The position numbers and the translations under genes are program-made. This document shows positions 1-8,153 of a stretch of DNA of 9,001 nt, in pieces. Each line of letters begins with the position of its first letter. Positions within the stretch are counted from its first letter, which is position 1. Source of the DNA: an uncultured Ruminococcus sp. GTDB taxonomy: Bacteria > Bacillota > Clostridia > Oscillospirales > Acutalibacteraceae. The notes under the pieces were generated by a model that saw only the letters and a list, made by a program, of their open reading frames with translations, searched no databases and had not been told where the DNA came from. The stretch lies in the NCBI GenBank assembly GCA_902797065.1, contig CADBRK010000023.1, positions 1 through 9,001 on the forward strand, given 5' to 3'.

Positions 1-506
1 CGCAGGACAGGTTTTCACCCGTTCGCGTTTTATCGAGTGCAAATGATGCACGACGCACCCTTCTTAACACAAGTGTCGATATCGTAATTATTCATACACC
101 GCTGACAGATGAATTCGGCACAAAGTTTGCACAGGATATTTCACAGGATTATGCCACAGCTGTTATCGTAAAGCCAGAGCTGCTCGAAAAGGTCGCTTAC
201 AAACTCGAGCCGTACGGTGTAGTTACGCTGCCCTCAACGCTGTACAGATCGCTGCTGTGTCAGACGATGATGCTGCTTTCATCGTCTGTCATTAAGATGA
301 ACAAACTAAAAGCGGACTCGAAAAAGCTCAGAGAAAAGCTGCATGAGGTCAGGACATTGACCAGAGCCAAGTCGCTTCTGATATCCGAAAAAGATATGAC
401 AGAGGAGCAGGCTCACAGATATATTGAAAAAAAGGCTATGGACAGCGGTCAAAAAAAGATCAGCATCGCAAAGGCTATAATCATTGATCTAACAGGAGAG
501 GAATAA
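1..506 (+). CDS. ANTAR-domain RNA-binding antiterminator with degenerate receiver domain (5' end outside window)
   Basis: The frame is open from base 3 to the TAA at 504-506 and gives 167 residues; related proteins are usually near 190, so about 20 N-terminal residues are missing. The last 50 or so residues (about 330-482) are an ANTAR domain, with the pattern RAKSLL, then TEEQAH and KKAMD, ending in a hydrophobic helix. ANTAR domains bind paired RNA hairpins and prevent transcription termination. A charged helix likely to form a coiled coil (about 297-340) precedes it. The first part resembles a response-regulator receiver: VDIVII ends at the strand that normally carries the phosphoacceptor Asp, but His (93-95) is there instead. 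The usual Thr/Ser and Lys positions appear to be Lys (171-173) and Leu (228-230). It is therefore probably not controlled by phosphorylation (inference). It sits 2 bases before pyrG and shares its end with the pyrG ribosome binding site. An internal ATG at 267 would give only the helix and ANTAR part, but the open frame upstream argues against that start. The ANTAR call is firm; the RNA targets are unknown. Confidence 0.85.
   Translation, partial: QDRFSPVRVLSSANDARRTLLNTSVDIVIIHTPLTDEFGTKFAQDISQDYATAVIVKPELLEKVAYKLEPYGVVTLPSTLYRSLLCQTMMLLSSSVIKMNKLKADSKKLREKLHEVRTLTRAKSLLISEKDMTEEQAHRYIEKKAMDSGQKKISIAKAIIIDLTGEE
261..288. repeat. Perfect 10-bp inverted repeat (hairpin) inside the ANTAR gene
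   Basis: CAGACGATGA at 261-270 is exactly complementary to TCATCGTCTG at 279-288, with an 8-base loop between. No T-run follows, so it is not a classic intrinsic terminator. It lies in coding sequence at the junction of the receiver-like part and the helix before the ANTAR domain, and the stem contains two successive ATG codons (267-272 region). The loop is 8 bases, not the hexaloop with A at position 1 and G at position 4 described for ANTAR targets, and I saw no convincing second hairpin beside it. Function unknown; it may be chance. Confidence 0.5.
494..501 (+). promoter_or_regulatory. Ribosome binding site of pyrG
   Basis: AGGAGAGG lies 7-10 bases before the ATG at 509 and is inside the last codons of the ANTAR gene. 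It supports the 509 start and leaves no untranslated space between the two genes. Confidence 0.8.
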
Positions 507-508
507 AC

Positions 509-2125
509 ATGACGAAGTACATTTTTGTAACGGGTGGAGTGGTATCCGGTCTCGGAAAGGGAATAACCGCAGCATCGTTGGGAAGGCTGCTAAAGGCGAG
601 AGGTTTGAAGGTCGCTGCTCAGAAGCTTGACCCGTATATCAACGTTGACCCCGGCACCATGAGCCCATATCAGCACGGCGAGGTCTATGTGACGGAGGAC
701 GGCGCGGAAACAGACCTCGATCTCGGTCATTATGAACGCTTTATAGATGAGGATCTCAATAAATACTCTAATCTGACCACAGGCAAGGTATACTGGAATA
801 TCCTCAACAAAGAGCGCAAGGGCGAATTCCTCGGGGAGACCGTTCAGGTCATACCGCACGTTACGAACGAGATAAAGCATTTCATTTACAATGTCGGAAA
901 GAAAAGCGAGGCCGATATAGTTATCACGGAGATAGGCGGCACAACGGGCGATATCGAGAGTCAGCCGTTTATAGAGGCGATACGTCAGGTCGGGCTTGAG
1001 GTCGGTTTTGAAAATGTCTGTTACATACACGTCGCGCTCGTACCCTTTCTGAAATGCTCACAGGAGCATAAAACAAAGCCCGTTCAGCATTCCGTCAAGG
1101 AGCTTCAGGGCATGGGCATTAAGCCCGATATTATCGTACTGCGTTGTGACGAACCGCTCGACGATGGCATTTTCAAAAAAATATCGCTCTTCTGCAACGT
1201 GAGCGACGATTGCGTCATCGAGAATATTAATGTCCCCGTTTTGTACGAGGCGCCTATCATGCTTGAAAAAGCGAATTTTTCATCAATGGTCTGCCGAAAG
1301 CTCGGAATAAACGCTCCCGCACCCGATCTTAGCGAGTGGTGTGCAATGCTCGACAGCATTGACAAACGAAGTAAAAGCGTTACAGTCGGTATAGTCGGAA
1401 AATATGTCCAGCTTCATGACGCTTATCTTTCCGTTGCCGAAGCGATACATCACGCAGGCTACGCCTGTTCGGCACACACCGATATTGAATGGATAGACAG
1501 TGAGACGATAACGAGTGAAAACGCCGACGCTATCCTCGGAAAATGCGACTGCATAATCGTTCCGGGAGGATTCGGAAGCAGGGGAATATCGGGTATGATA
1601 ACCGCTGCAAGGTACGCAAGAGAAAACAACGTTCCGTACCTTGGAATATGCCTTGGTATGCAGATAGCGGTTATCGAATATGCAAAAAATGTCTGCGGAT
1701 TAACCGATGCAAATTCCGGAGAGTTTGACGAAAGAACAAAGCATAAGGTCATTGATTTTATGCCCGATCAAAGCAATTCCGTCAACAAGGGCGGTACGCT
1801 CAGACTCGGTGCGTATCCGTGCATTATCAAAGACAGCACAAAACTGCGTGAATGCTATGGCAAAGCGGAGATTTCCGAACGCCACCGCCATCGCTATGAA
1901 TTTAACAACGAGTATAAGAGTATACTGACCGAAAACGGGCTTGTTATCGGGGGAACATCGCCCGACGGCACGATCGTTGAAACAGTGGAAATATCGGAAA
2001 ATGATTTTTATATCGGCGTACAGTTCCACCCCGAATTCAAGAGCCGCCCGAATAAGGCGCACCCATTATTCAAAGGACTGTTGAACGCAGCTATACAGAA
2101 GAGTGAGGTAGATCATCATGAATGA
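509..2125 (+). CDS. pyrG: CTP synthase (glutamine hydrolysing)
   Basis: Cytosolic enzyme that converts UTP, ATP and glutamine to CTP, the last step of pyrimidine nucleotide synthesis. The 538 residues match the family length (about 535-545). The N-terminal synthase domain (about 1-270) opens with FVTGGVVSGLGKG, a P-loop-like ATP site, and has KLDPYINVDPG, then TDLDLGHYERF with Asp71, and EIGG with Glu141, the expected Mg-binding residues. KTKPVQ (188-193) is the UTP site. The C-terminal class I glutamine amidotransferase domain (about 290-530) has PGGFGSRG, the nucleophile Cys381 in GICLGMQ, and the catalytic pair His507 and Glu509 in QFHPEF. The ATG at 509 follows a good ribosome binding site and gives the canonical N-terminus MTKYIFVTGG. 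The 3' end overlaps gltB by 8 bases, suggesting translational coupling. Two residues differ from the usual motifs: Val192 where Thr is common (KTKPTQ) and Thr146 where Val is common (GGTVGD). All catalytic residues are present, so it should be active. Its place among glutamate synthase genes is notable. Confidence 0.98.
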   Translation: MTKYIFVTGGVVSGLGKGITAASLGRLLKARGLKVAAQKLDPYINVDPGTMSPYQHGEVYVTEDGAETDLDLGHYERFIDEDLNKYSNLTTGKVYWNILNKERKGEFLGETVQVIPHVTNEIKHFIYNVGKKSEADIVITEIGGTTGDIESQPFIEAIRQVGLEVGFENVCYIHVALVPFLKCSQEHKTKPVQHSVKELQGMGIKPDIIVLRCDEPLDDGIFKKISLFCNVSDDCVIENINVPVLYEAPIMLEKANFSSMVCRKLGINAPAPDLSEWCAMLDSIDKRSKSVTVGIVGKYVQLHDAYLSVAEAIHHAGYACSAHTDIEWIDSETITSENADAILGKCDCIIVPGGFGSRGISGMITAARYARENNVPYLGICLGMQIAVIEYAKNVCGLTDANSGEFDERTKHKVIDFMPDQSNSVNKGGTLRLGAYPCIIKDSTKLRECYGKAEISERHRHRYEFNNEYKSILTENGLVIGGTSPDGTIVETVEISENDFYIGVQFHPEFKSRPNKAHPLFKGLLNAAIQKSEVDHHE

Positions 2126-5100
2126 GACACATACATTATACAGACCCGAATTTGAACACGACGCCTGCGGCATAGGCGCTGTTGTAAGCATCAAGGGCGA
2201 ACAGAGCCATAAAATCGTAAGCGACGCGCTTTCTATCGTTGAAAAGCTGCAGCACCGTGCCGGAATGGACGCATCGGGTGAAACGGGCGACGGCGTGGGC
2301 ATACTCGTTCAGGTATCTCATGATTTCTTTACGAAAGCAGCTTTGGAAATCGGTATAGAGCTGCCGGACAAGAGAGAATACGGCGTTGGTATGTTCTTCT
2401 TCCCACAGGACGAGCTTAAATGCAGTCAGGCGAAGAAAATGCTCGAAATAATCTGCAAAAAAGAGGGCGCGGAGCTTCTCGGCTGGCGAGAGGTGCCGAC
2501 GGACAGCACGGTTATCGGCAGCAAGGCTCTTGCTTGTATGCCGCACATTATGCAGTGCTTTGTAAAAAAGCCGGACGGCGTTAAGACAGGCATTGAGTTT
2601 GACAGAAAGCTGTATGTTATCCGCCGGGAATTCGAACAGTCAAACGACAATACCTATGTGTGCTCGTTCTCGTCACGTACAATTGTCTATAAGGGTATGT
2701 TCCTTGTAGGTCAGCTCCGCAAGTTTTATCTCGATCTTCAGAGCGAGGATTACAAAAGCGCGCTTGCGCTCGTTCACTCTCGTTTTTCCACTAACACAAA
2801 TCCGTCGTGGGAGCGCGCTCACCCGAACAGGGTAATTCTCCACAACGGCGAGATCAACACGATCAGAGGCAACTTCGACAGAATGCTTGCCCGTGAGGAA
2901 ACAATGACAAGCCCCGTTATGCAGGACGATTTTGACAGGGTTCTGCCCGTTATCAACGGTTCGGGTTCGGACTCCGCTATGCTCGACAACACGCTCGAGT
3001 TCCTTATGATGAACGGTATGGAGCTGCCGAAGGCGGTCATGGTGACTATCCCCGAACCGTACGCAAACGACAAAACCATATCGCGTGAGAAGCGTGACTT
3101 CTACCACTACTACTCGACGATGATGGAGCCTTGGGACGGTCCTGCGGCTATACTTTTCACGGACGGCGACACCGTCGGCGCAGTCCTTGACAGAAACGGT
3201 CTGCGTCCGTCGCGATATTACATCACGAATGACGATATGCTTATACTGTCCTCGGAAGTCGGCGTTCTGCCTGTCGATAATGCGTCGATAGTAAGGAAAA
3301 GCCGCTTGCAGCCGGGTAAAATGCTGCTTGTAGACCTGAATACCCGGCGTGTCATCTCCGACGAGGAGTGTAAGCGCAGATACGCTATGGAAAAACCATA
3401 CGGCGAGTGGCTTGACGGAAATCTGGTACTGCTTTCCGATCTTCCGATACCTAATCACAAGGTTGAAAATCATACGCAGGAGCAGCGCGACAGACTTTAC
3501 AAAGCGTTCGGCTACACATACGAGCAGATAAAGGATTCTATTTTGCCTATGGCGAAGAACGGCGGCGAACCGACAGCTGCAATGGGTACGGATATACCGC
3601 TTGCCGTACTTTCCGAAAAGCATCAGTCGCTGTTCTCATATTTCAAGCAGATATTTGCTCAGGTCACAAACCCGCCGATCGACGCTATCCGTGAGGAGAT
3701 CGTAACCGACACTACGGTATACGTCGGCTCGGACGGCAACCTTCTCGAAGAAAAAGCAGAAAACTGCAATATGCTGGAAATACATAACCCCATACTCACG
3801 AGCGTAGATCTTATGAAGATTAAGGCGATAAAACGCCCCGGCTTCAAGGCTGCGACGGTATCGCTTCTGTACTATAAGAATACACCGCTTGAACGCGCAC
3901 TTGACAGGCTGTTTGTGTCCGTTGACCGTGAGTACAGAAAGGGCGCGAACATAATTATTCTCTCCGACAGAGGCGTTGACGAAAACCACGTCGCTATTCC
4001 GTCACTGCTTGCCGTTTCGGCTATGGAGCAGTACCTTATCAGGACGAAAAAGCGCACCGCCGTATCGATCATTCTGGAGAGTGCGGAGCCGTGCGAGGTA
4101 CATCATTTTGCGGCGCTTCTCGGCTACGGCGCAAGAGCGGTCAACCCGTATCTTGCTCAGGAATGTATTTCCGAGCTGATCGACAAGGGACTTCTCGACA
4201 AGGATTACCACACGGCTATCAGAGATTACAATTCGGCAGTACTCCACGGTATTGTAAAGATAGCGTCTAAAATGGGTATTTCGACTATACATTCTTATCA
4301 GTCGTCGCAGATATTCGAGGCAGTCGGCATCAGGCAGGACGTTATCGACAAGTATTTCACGAATACAGTCAGCCGTGTCGGCGGTATCGGTCTTGAAGAG
4401 ATCGGCGAGGGCGTTGAGTGGCGGCACGACCACGCTTTTGATCCGCTCGGACTCGGAGTTGATACCTCGACCGACAGCGTAGGTACACATAAGCTGCGTT
4501 CGGGTCATGATAAAGAGGATCATATGTACAACCCGCAGACGATCATTGCACTGCGTGAAGCGACGAAGGCGGGCAGCTATGAGCGCTTCAAGGAATACAC
4601 CGCTATGTTGGACGACGAAAGCGTTCCGCATACACTGCGCGGTCTGATGTCGTTTGATTTTGATAACTGTACACCTATCCCGATAGACGAGGTAGAGCCG
4701 GCAAGCAAGATCGTAAAGCGTTTCAAGACGGGCGCTATGAGCTACGGTTCGATCAGTCAGGAAGCCCACGAGTGTATGGCTGAGGCTATGAATATGCTCG
4801 GCGGCAAGTCGAACTCCGGCGAGGGCGGCGAAATGCCCGAACGTCTCGGAACGAACAAAAACTCCGCTATCAAGCAGGTCGCTTCAGGCCGTTTCGGTGT
4901 TACAAGCGAATATCTGCTCAGCGCACAGGAGATACAAATAAAGATGGCACAGGGCGCAAAGCCCGGCGAGGGCGGTCATCTGCCCGGAAAGAAGGTTTAT
5001 CCGTGGATAGCGAAGAACCGCTATTCTACACCGGGCGTATCGCTCATCTCACCGCCGCCGCATCACGATATATACTCAATCGAAGATCTGGCGCAGCTCA

Positions 5101-6644
5101 TTTATGATCTGAAAAATGCCAACAGAAAAGCCCGTATTTCCGTAAAACTTGTTTCGGAAGCAGGAGTAGGAACAATTGCGGCAGGAGTTGCAAAGGCGGG
5201 CGCACAGGTGGTTCTCATCTCCGGTTATGACGGCGGTACGGGCGCTGCTCCGGTAAGCTCTATCCATAATGCGGGTCTGCCGTGGGAACTCGGTCTTGCG
5301 GAGACGCATCAGACGCTGATCAAAAACGGCCTGAGATCGAGAGTTATCATAGAAACGGACGGCAAGCTGATGAGCGGCAGAGATGTTGCAATCGCCGCTA
5401 TGCTCGGCGCGGACGAATTCGGCTTTGCGACGGCTCCGCTCGTTACGATGGGCTGCGTTATGATGAGAGTGTGCAATCTTGATACCTGCCCCGTCGGAAT
5501 CGCGACACAGAATCCGGAACTCAGAAAGCGTTTTGCAGGCAAGCCGGAATACATCGTAAACTTTATGATGTTTATTGCGCAGGAGCTGCGTGAGATCATG
5601 GCTCGTCTCGGCGTTCGTACAGTTTCGGAGCTTGTCGGAAGAACCGATCTTCTGAAGGTCAAGGAGACTCAGGTAACACACAGAGCGGAAATGATCGACC
5701 TTTCGGGAATACTCAGCCGTGATTTCATGAATGAGGATAAGACTCATTTCGACCCGAAGGATGTTTACGACTTCAAGCTTCAGACGACGCTTGACGAGAG
5801 CAGGCTTATCCCGAAATTTACAAAGGCGATTGCAAACCACACAAAGAAAACGGTCAAAGCCGAGGTGTCGAGCACAGACCGTGCATTCGGTACGATATTC
5901 GGTTCAACACTCACACAGAAGTTCGGCAGCAGTCTCGAAGATGATTTCTACACCGTGCAGTGTACGGGCGGCGGCGGACAGTCCTTCGGTGCGTTTATCC
6001 CGAAGGGACTGACGCTGAGGCTTGAAGGCGACTCAAACGATTATTTCGGCAAAGGACTTTCGGGCGGAAAGCTGATAGTTTACCCGCCGAAGGACAGCAC
6101 ATTTAAGCCGGAGGAGAATATCATCATCGGCAACGTTGCACTTTACGGCGCAACATCGGGTGAAGCTTATGTAAACGGCATCGCCGGAGAACGCTTCTGC
6201 GTGCGCAATTCGGGCGCGTATGCCGTATGCGAGGGCGTGGGAGATCATGGCTGCGAGTACATGACAGGCGGCAGAGTAGTTGTTCTCGGCAAAACGGGAC
6301 GCAACTTTGCAGCCGGAATGAGCGGCGGTATAGCGTATGTTTACGACGAAGCGCACGACCTTTACTTAAAGCTTAACAAGGAGCTTGTGACCATGAGCGA
6401 GCTTAGCGAAAAGCACGATATAGAGGAACTCAGAACGATGATCGAAAAGCATTTTGAGGCGACCGGCTCGCCGCTGGCAGGAAGAATGCTCAGAAACTTC
6501 AATGCGTATCTGCCGAATTTCAAGAAAATAATGCCGAATGATTACAATAGAATGCTCGGGCTTATCGGTCACTTTGAGGAAAAGGGACTTGACCACGAAC
6601 AGGCAGTTCTGGAAGCGTTCTACGAAGCTCAGAAGGGGGAATGA
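2118..6644 (+). CDS. gltB: Glutamate synthase (GOGAT), large (alpha) subunit
   Basis: Large subunit of glutamate synthase, which moves the amide nitrogen of glutamine to 2-oxoglutarate to give two glutamates; electrons come from NADPH through GltD. The 1508 residues match the bacterial subunit. Domains in order: class II glutaminase (about 17-430) with nucleophile Cys17 in CGIG, exposed after removal of a 16-residue propeptide, HNGEINTIRGN at 242-252 and NGLRPSRYY near 360; a central domain (about 440-770); the FMN synthase domain (about 820-1200) with SYGSIS at 875, GKSNSGEGGE near 895-905 and ISGYDGGTGAAP around 1037; the 3Fe-4S cysteines 1113, 1119 and 1124 (C-x5-C-x4-C in CVMMRVCNLDTC); and a C-terminal GXGXG beta-helix (about 1250-1440) with EGVGDHGCEYMTGG. 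No break or missing catalytic residue was seen. After HR47 the glutaminase reads AGMDA, where E. coli has GAI. GTGAGG at 2103-2108 serves as ribosome binding site, within the end of pyrG; translation is probably coupled by the 8-base overlap. The gltD gene follows after 4 bases, as expected for the partner subunit. Confidence 0.98.
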   Translation: MNETHTLYRPEFEHDACGIGAVVSIKGEQSHKIVSDALSIVEKLQHRAGMDASGETGDGVGILVQVSHDFFTKAALEIGIELPDKREYGVGMFFFPQDELKCSQAKKMLEIICKKEGAELLGWREVPTDSTVIGSKALACMPHIMQCFVKKPDGVKTGIEFDRKLYVIRREFEQSNDNTYVCSFSSRTIVYKGMFLVGQLRKFYLDLQSEDYKSALALVHSRFSTNTNPSWERAHPNRVILHNGEINTIRGNFDRMLAREETMTSPVMQDDFDRVLPVINGSGSDSAMLDNTLEFLMMNGMELPKAVMVTIPEPYANDKTISREKRDFYHYYSTMMEPWDGPAAILFTDGDTVGAVLDRNGLRPSRYYITNDDMLILSSEVGVLPVDNASIVRKSRLQPGKMLLVDLNTRRVISDEECKRRYAMEKPYGEWLDGNLVLLSDLPIPNHKVENHTQEQRDRLYKAFGYTYEQIKDSILPMAKNGGEPTAAMGTDIPLAVLSEKHQSLFSYFKQIFAQVTNPPIDAIREEIVTDTTVYVGSDGNLLEEKAENCNMLEIHNPILTSVDLMKIKAIKRPGFKAATVSLLYYKNTPLERALDRLFVSVDREYRKGANIIILSDRGVDENHVAIPSLLAVSAMEQYLIRTKKRTAVSIILESAEPCEVHHFAALLGYGARAVNPYLAQECISELIDKGLLDKDYHTAIRDYNSAVLHGIVKIASKMGISTIHSYQSSQIFEAVGIRQDVIDKYFTNTVSRVGGIGLEEIGEGVEWRHDHAFDPLGLGVDTSTDSVGTHKLRSGHDKEDHMYNPQTIIALREATKAGSYERFKEYTAMLDDESVPHTLRGLMSFDFDNCTPIPIDEVEPASKIVKRFKTGAMSYGSISQEAHECMAEAMNMLGGKSNSGEGGEMPERLGTNKNSAIKQVASGRFGVTSEYLLSAQEIQIKMAQGAKPGEGGHLPGKKVYPWIAKNRYSTPGVSLISPPPHHDIYSIEDLAQLIYDLKNANRKARISVKLVSEAGVGTIAAGVAKAGAQVVLISGYDGGTGAAPVSSIHNAGLPWELGLAETHQTLIKNGLRSRVIIETDGKLMSGRDVAIAAMLGADEFGFATAPLVTMGCVMMRVCNLDTCPVGIATQNPELRKRFAGKPEYIVNFMMFIAQELREIMARLGVRTVSELVGRTDLLKVKETQVTHRAEMIDLSGILSRDFMNEDKTHFDPKDVYDFKLQTTLDESRLIPKFTKAIANHTKKTVKAEVSSTDRAFGTIFGSTLTQKFGSSLEDDFYTVQCTGGGGQSFGAFIPKGLTLRLEGDSNDYFGKGLSGGKLIVYPPKDSTFKPEENIIIGNVALYGATSGEAYVNGIAGERFCVRNSGAYAVCEGVGDHGCEYMTGGRVVVLGKTGRNFAAGMSGGIAYVYDEAHDLYLKLNKELVTMSELSEKHDIEELRTMIEKHFEATGSPLAGRMLRNFNAYLPNFKKIMPNDYNRMLGLIGHFEEKGLDHEQAVLEAFYEAQKGE
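6633..6639 (+). promoter_or_regulatory. Ribosome binding site that sets the gltD start
   Basis: AAGGGGG ends 9 bases before the ATG at 6649. It lies in the last codons of gltB. The same reading frame is open further left to an ATG at 6538, but that start lies deep within gltB, and the 6649 start gives the family N-terminus MGKSTGFMEF. Confidence 0.85.
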
Positions 6645-6648
6645 GACA

Positions 6649-8136
6649 ATGGGAAAGTCAACAGGTTTTATGGAGTTTGGCAGGGAGAACAACGCAACTG
6701 TCGAACCTATGCACAGAATACAGAATTTTAACGAGTTCCATTCTCCGCTCAACATGACAGAGAGGCGGGAGCAGGCCGCACGCTGTATGAACTGCGGTGT
6801 GCCGTTCTGCCAGTCGGCGATGAAGCTGAACGGCATGGTGTCGGGCTGTCCGCTGCACAATCTTATCCCGGAGTGGAACGACGAGCTTTACAACGGTCAC
6901 TTTGAACACGCGCTGAACAGACTGCTGAAAACGAACAATTTCCCCGAATTTACGGGCAGGGTATGTCCCGCGCTCTGCGAGGCGGCGTGTACGTGCGGCT
7001 TGAACGACAAGCCCGTGACCGTTCACGACAACGAGCTTGCTATTATCGAGTACGGCTTTGCAAACGGCTGTATGGAGCCTAAACCGCCGATGCTGCGCAC
7101 GGGAAAGAAGGTCGCAGTCATCGGCTCGGGTCCTTCCGGTCTTGCATGCGCAGATATGCTCAACAAGCGCGGCCATAACGTGACGGTGTTCGAGAGGGAA
7201 GATCGTCCGGGCGGTCTGCTGATGTACGGTATCCCGAATATGAAGCTTGACAAGAGCGTCGTTCTTCGCCGTATACGCCTTATGGAAAAAGAAGGTGTGG
7301 AGTTCAGAACGGGCTGCAATGTAGGACAGGATATTTCCGCCAAGGATTTAATGAGTGAATACAATGCCGTCGTACTTTGCTGCGGAGCGTCTCAGCCGCG
7401 CGACCTGAACATCGAGGGCAGAGAACTTTCGGGCGTACACTTTGCGGTCGATTTCCTGAAATCGACGACAAAGGCGCTTTTGAACGGTGAGTATGAAAGC
7501 GGTAATTATATAAACGCAAAGGATAAGAATGTCATAGTTATAGGCGGCGGCGACACGGGCAACGACTGCGTCGGAACGTGTATGCGTCACGGCAGCAAAT
7601 CTGTTACACAGCTTGAAATGATGCCGAAGCGGCCCGATGAGCGCACTCCCGACAACGCATGGCCGCAGTGGCCGAGAGTCTGCAAGACGGACTACGGTCA
7701 GCAGGAAGCAGCCGCTGTTTTCGGTCACGACCCGAGAGTATATCAGACGACTGTCAAGCGCCTTATCGGAAACGAGCAGGGGGAACTCAAAGCAGCGGAG
7801 CTTATAAAGCTTGAACCGAAAAAAGACGAAGCGTCCGGCAGAACGATCATGACACCCGTTGACGGCAGCGAGTACACCGTGGACTGCGATATGCTGCTTA
7901 TAGCCGCAGGCTTTACGGGTGCGCAGAAGTACGTCACCGAAGCGTTCGGAGTGGAATTAAACGCACGAACGAACGTGGCAACAGAGCCGGAGAAATACAA
8001 GGCGAGCGCCGAAAAGGTATTCACTGCGGGAGATATGCACAGAGGTCAAAGCCTCGTTGTATGGGCTATTTCCGAAGGCAGAGCGTGTGCTCGTGAGGTT
8101 GACGAATACCTGATGAGATACACGAATATGATATAA
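6649..8136 (+). CDS. gltD: Glutamate synthase (GOGAT), small (beta) subunit, FAD/NADPH oxidoreductase
   Basis: Small subunit of glutamate synthase; it oxidises NADPH with FAD and passes electrons through iron-sulfur clusters to GltB. From the ATG at 6649 it has 495 residues, close to the usual 470-500. The N-terminal part holds two cysteine groups for 4Fe-4S clusters: Cys46, Cys49, Cys54 and Cys67, then Cys106, Cys110, Cys114 and Cys116 in GRVCPALCEAACTCG. The FAD-binding fold starts with VIGSGPSG (glycines 159-164), followed by RPGGLLMYGIPNMKL. The second dinucleotide fold, for NADPH, starts with VIGGGDTG (299-304). The C-terminal FTAGDMHRGQSLVVWAI motif closes the FAD site. The start was chosen from the ribosome binding site and because MGKSTGFMEF is the family's normal beginning. 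GltD-like proteins also occur in other enzymes such as NfnB and PreT, but placement 4 bases after gltB makes the GOGAT role clear. Confidence 0.97.
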   Translation: MGKSTGFMEFGRENNATVEPMHRIQNFNEFHSPLNMTERREQAARCMNCGVPFCQSAMKLNGMVSGCPLHNLIPEWNDELYNGHFEHALNRLLKTNNFPEFTGRVCPALCEAACTCGLNDKPVTVHDNELAIIEYGFANGCMEPKPPMLRTGKKVAVIGSGPSGLACADMLNKRGHNVTVFEREDRPGGLLMYGIPNMKLDKSVVLRRIRLMEKEGVEFRTGCNVGQDISAKDLMSEYNAVVLCCGASQPRDLNIEGRELSGVHFAVDFLKSTTKALLNGEYESGNYINAKDKNVIVIGGGDTGNDCVGTCMRHGSKSVTQLEMMPKRPDERTPDNAWPQWPRVCKTDYGQQEAAAVFGHDPRVYQTTVKRLIGNEQGELKAAELIKLEPKKDEASGRTIMTPVDGSEYTVDCDMLLIAAGFTGAQKYVTEAFGVELNARTNVATEPEKYKASAEKVFTAGDMHRGQSLVVWAISEGRACAREVDEYLMRYTNMI

Positions 8137-8141
8137 ACAAT

Positions 8142-8145
8142 GGAG
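8142..8145 (+). promoter_or_regulatory. Ribosome binding site that sets the dapF start
   Basis: GGAG ends 8 bases before the ATG at 8154. The alternative in-frame GTG at 8145 overlaps this site and would have no ribosome binding site of its own, so the ATG at 8154 is preferred. Confidence 0.8.
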
Positions 8146-8153
8146 TGTTAATC

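Noticed and set aside
427..457. Two runs of seven A in the ANTAR gene (427-433 and 451-457), possible slippage sites
   Set aside because: The frame is intact through both and the encoded lysines fit the ANTAR domain; no alternative frame continues into a recognisable protein.
1344..1361. 7-bp hairpin in pyrG (CAATGCT / AGCATTG, 4-base loop)
   Set aside because: Stems of this length are expected several times by chance in 9 kb, there is no T-run, and it is inside a conserved gene.
2673..3623. Long minus-strand open frame of 316 codons opposite gltB, and similar ones at 4002-4769 and 5076-5840
   Set aside because: They lie wholly opposite a clearly conserved gene, have no recognisable motifs, and are rich in Arg, Val and Leu as expected for the complement of this codon usage.
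6538..6648. Longer gltD with a start at 6538
   Set aside because: It would overlap gltB by 107 bases and add residues unlike the family; the ribosome binding site and the N-terminus MGKSTGFMEF point to 6649.
8145..8153. GTG start for dapF at 8145
   Set aside because: It overlaps the GGAG ribosome binding site; the ATG at 8154 has the right spacing and gives the usual N-terminus.
8137..8153. Possible terminator or promoter between gltD and dapF
   Set aside because: The gap is only 17 bases, has no hairpin, and mostly contains the dapF ribosome binding site.
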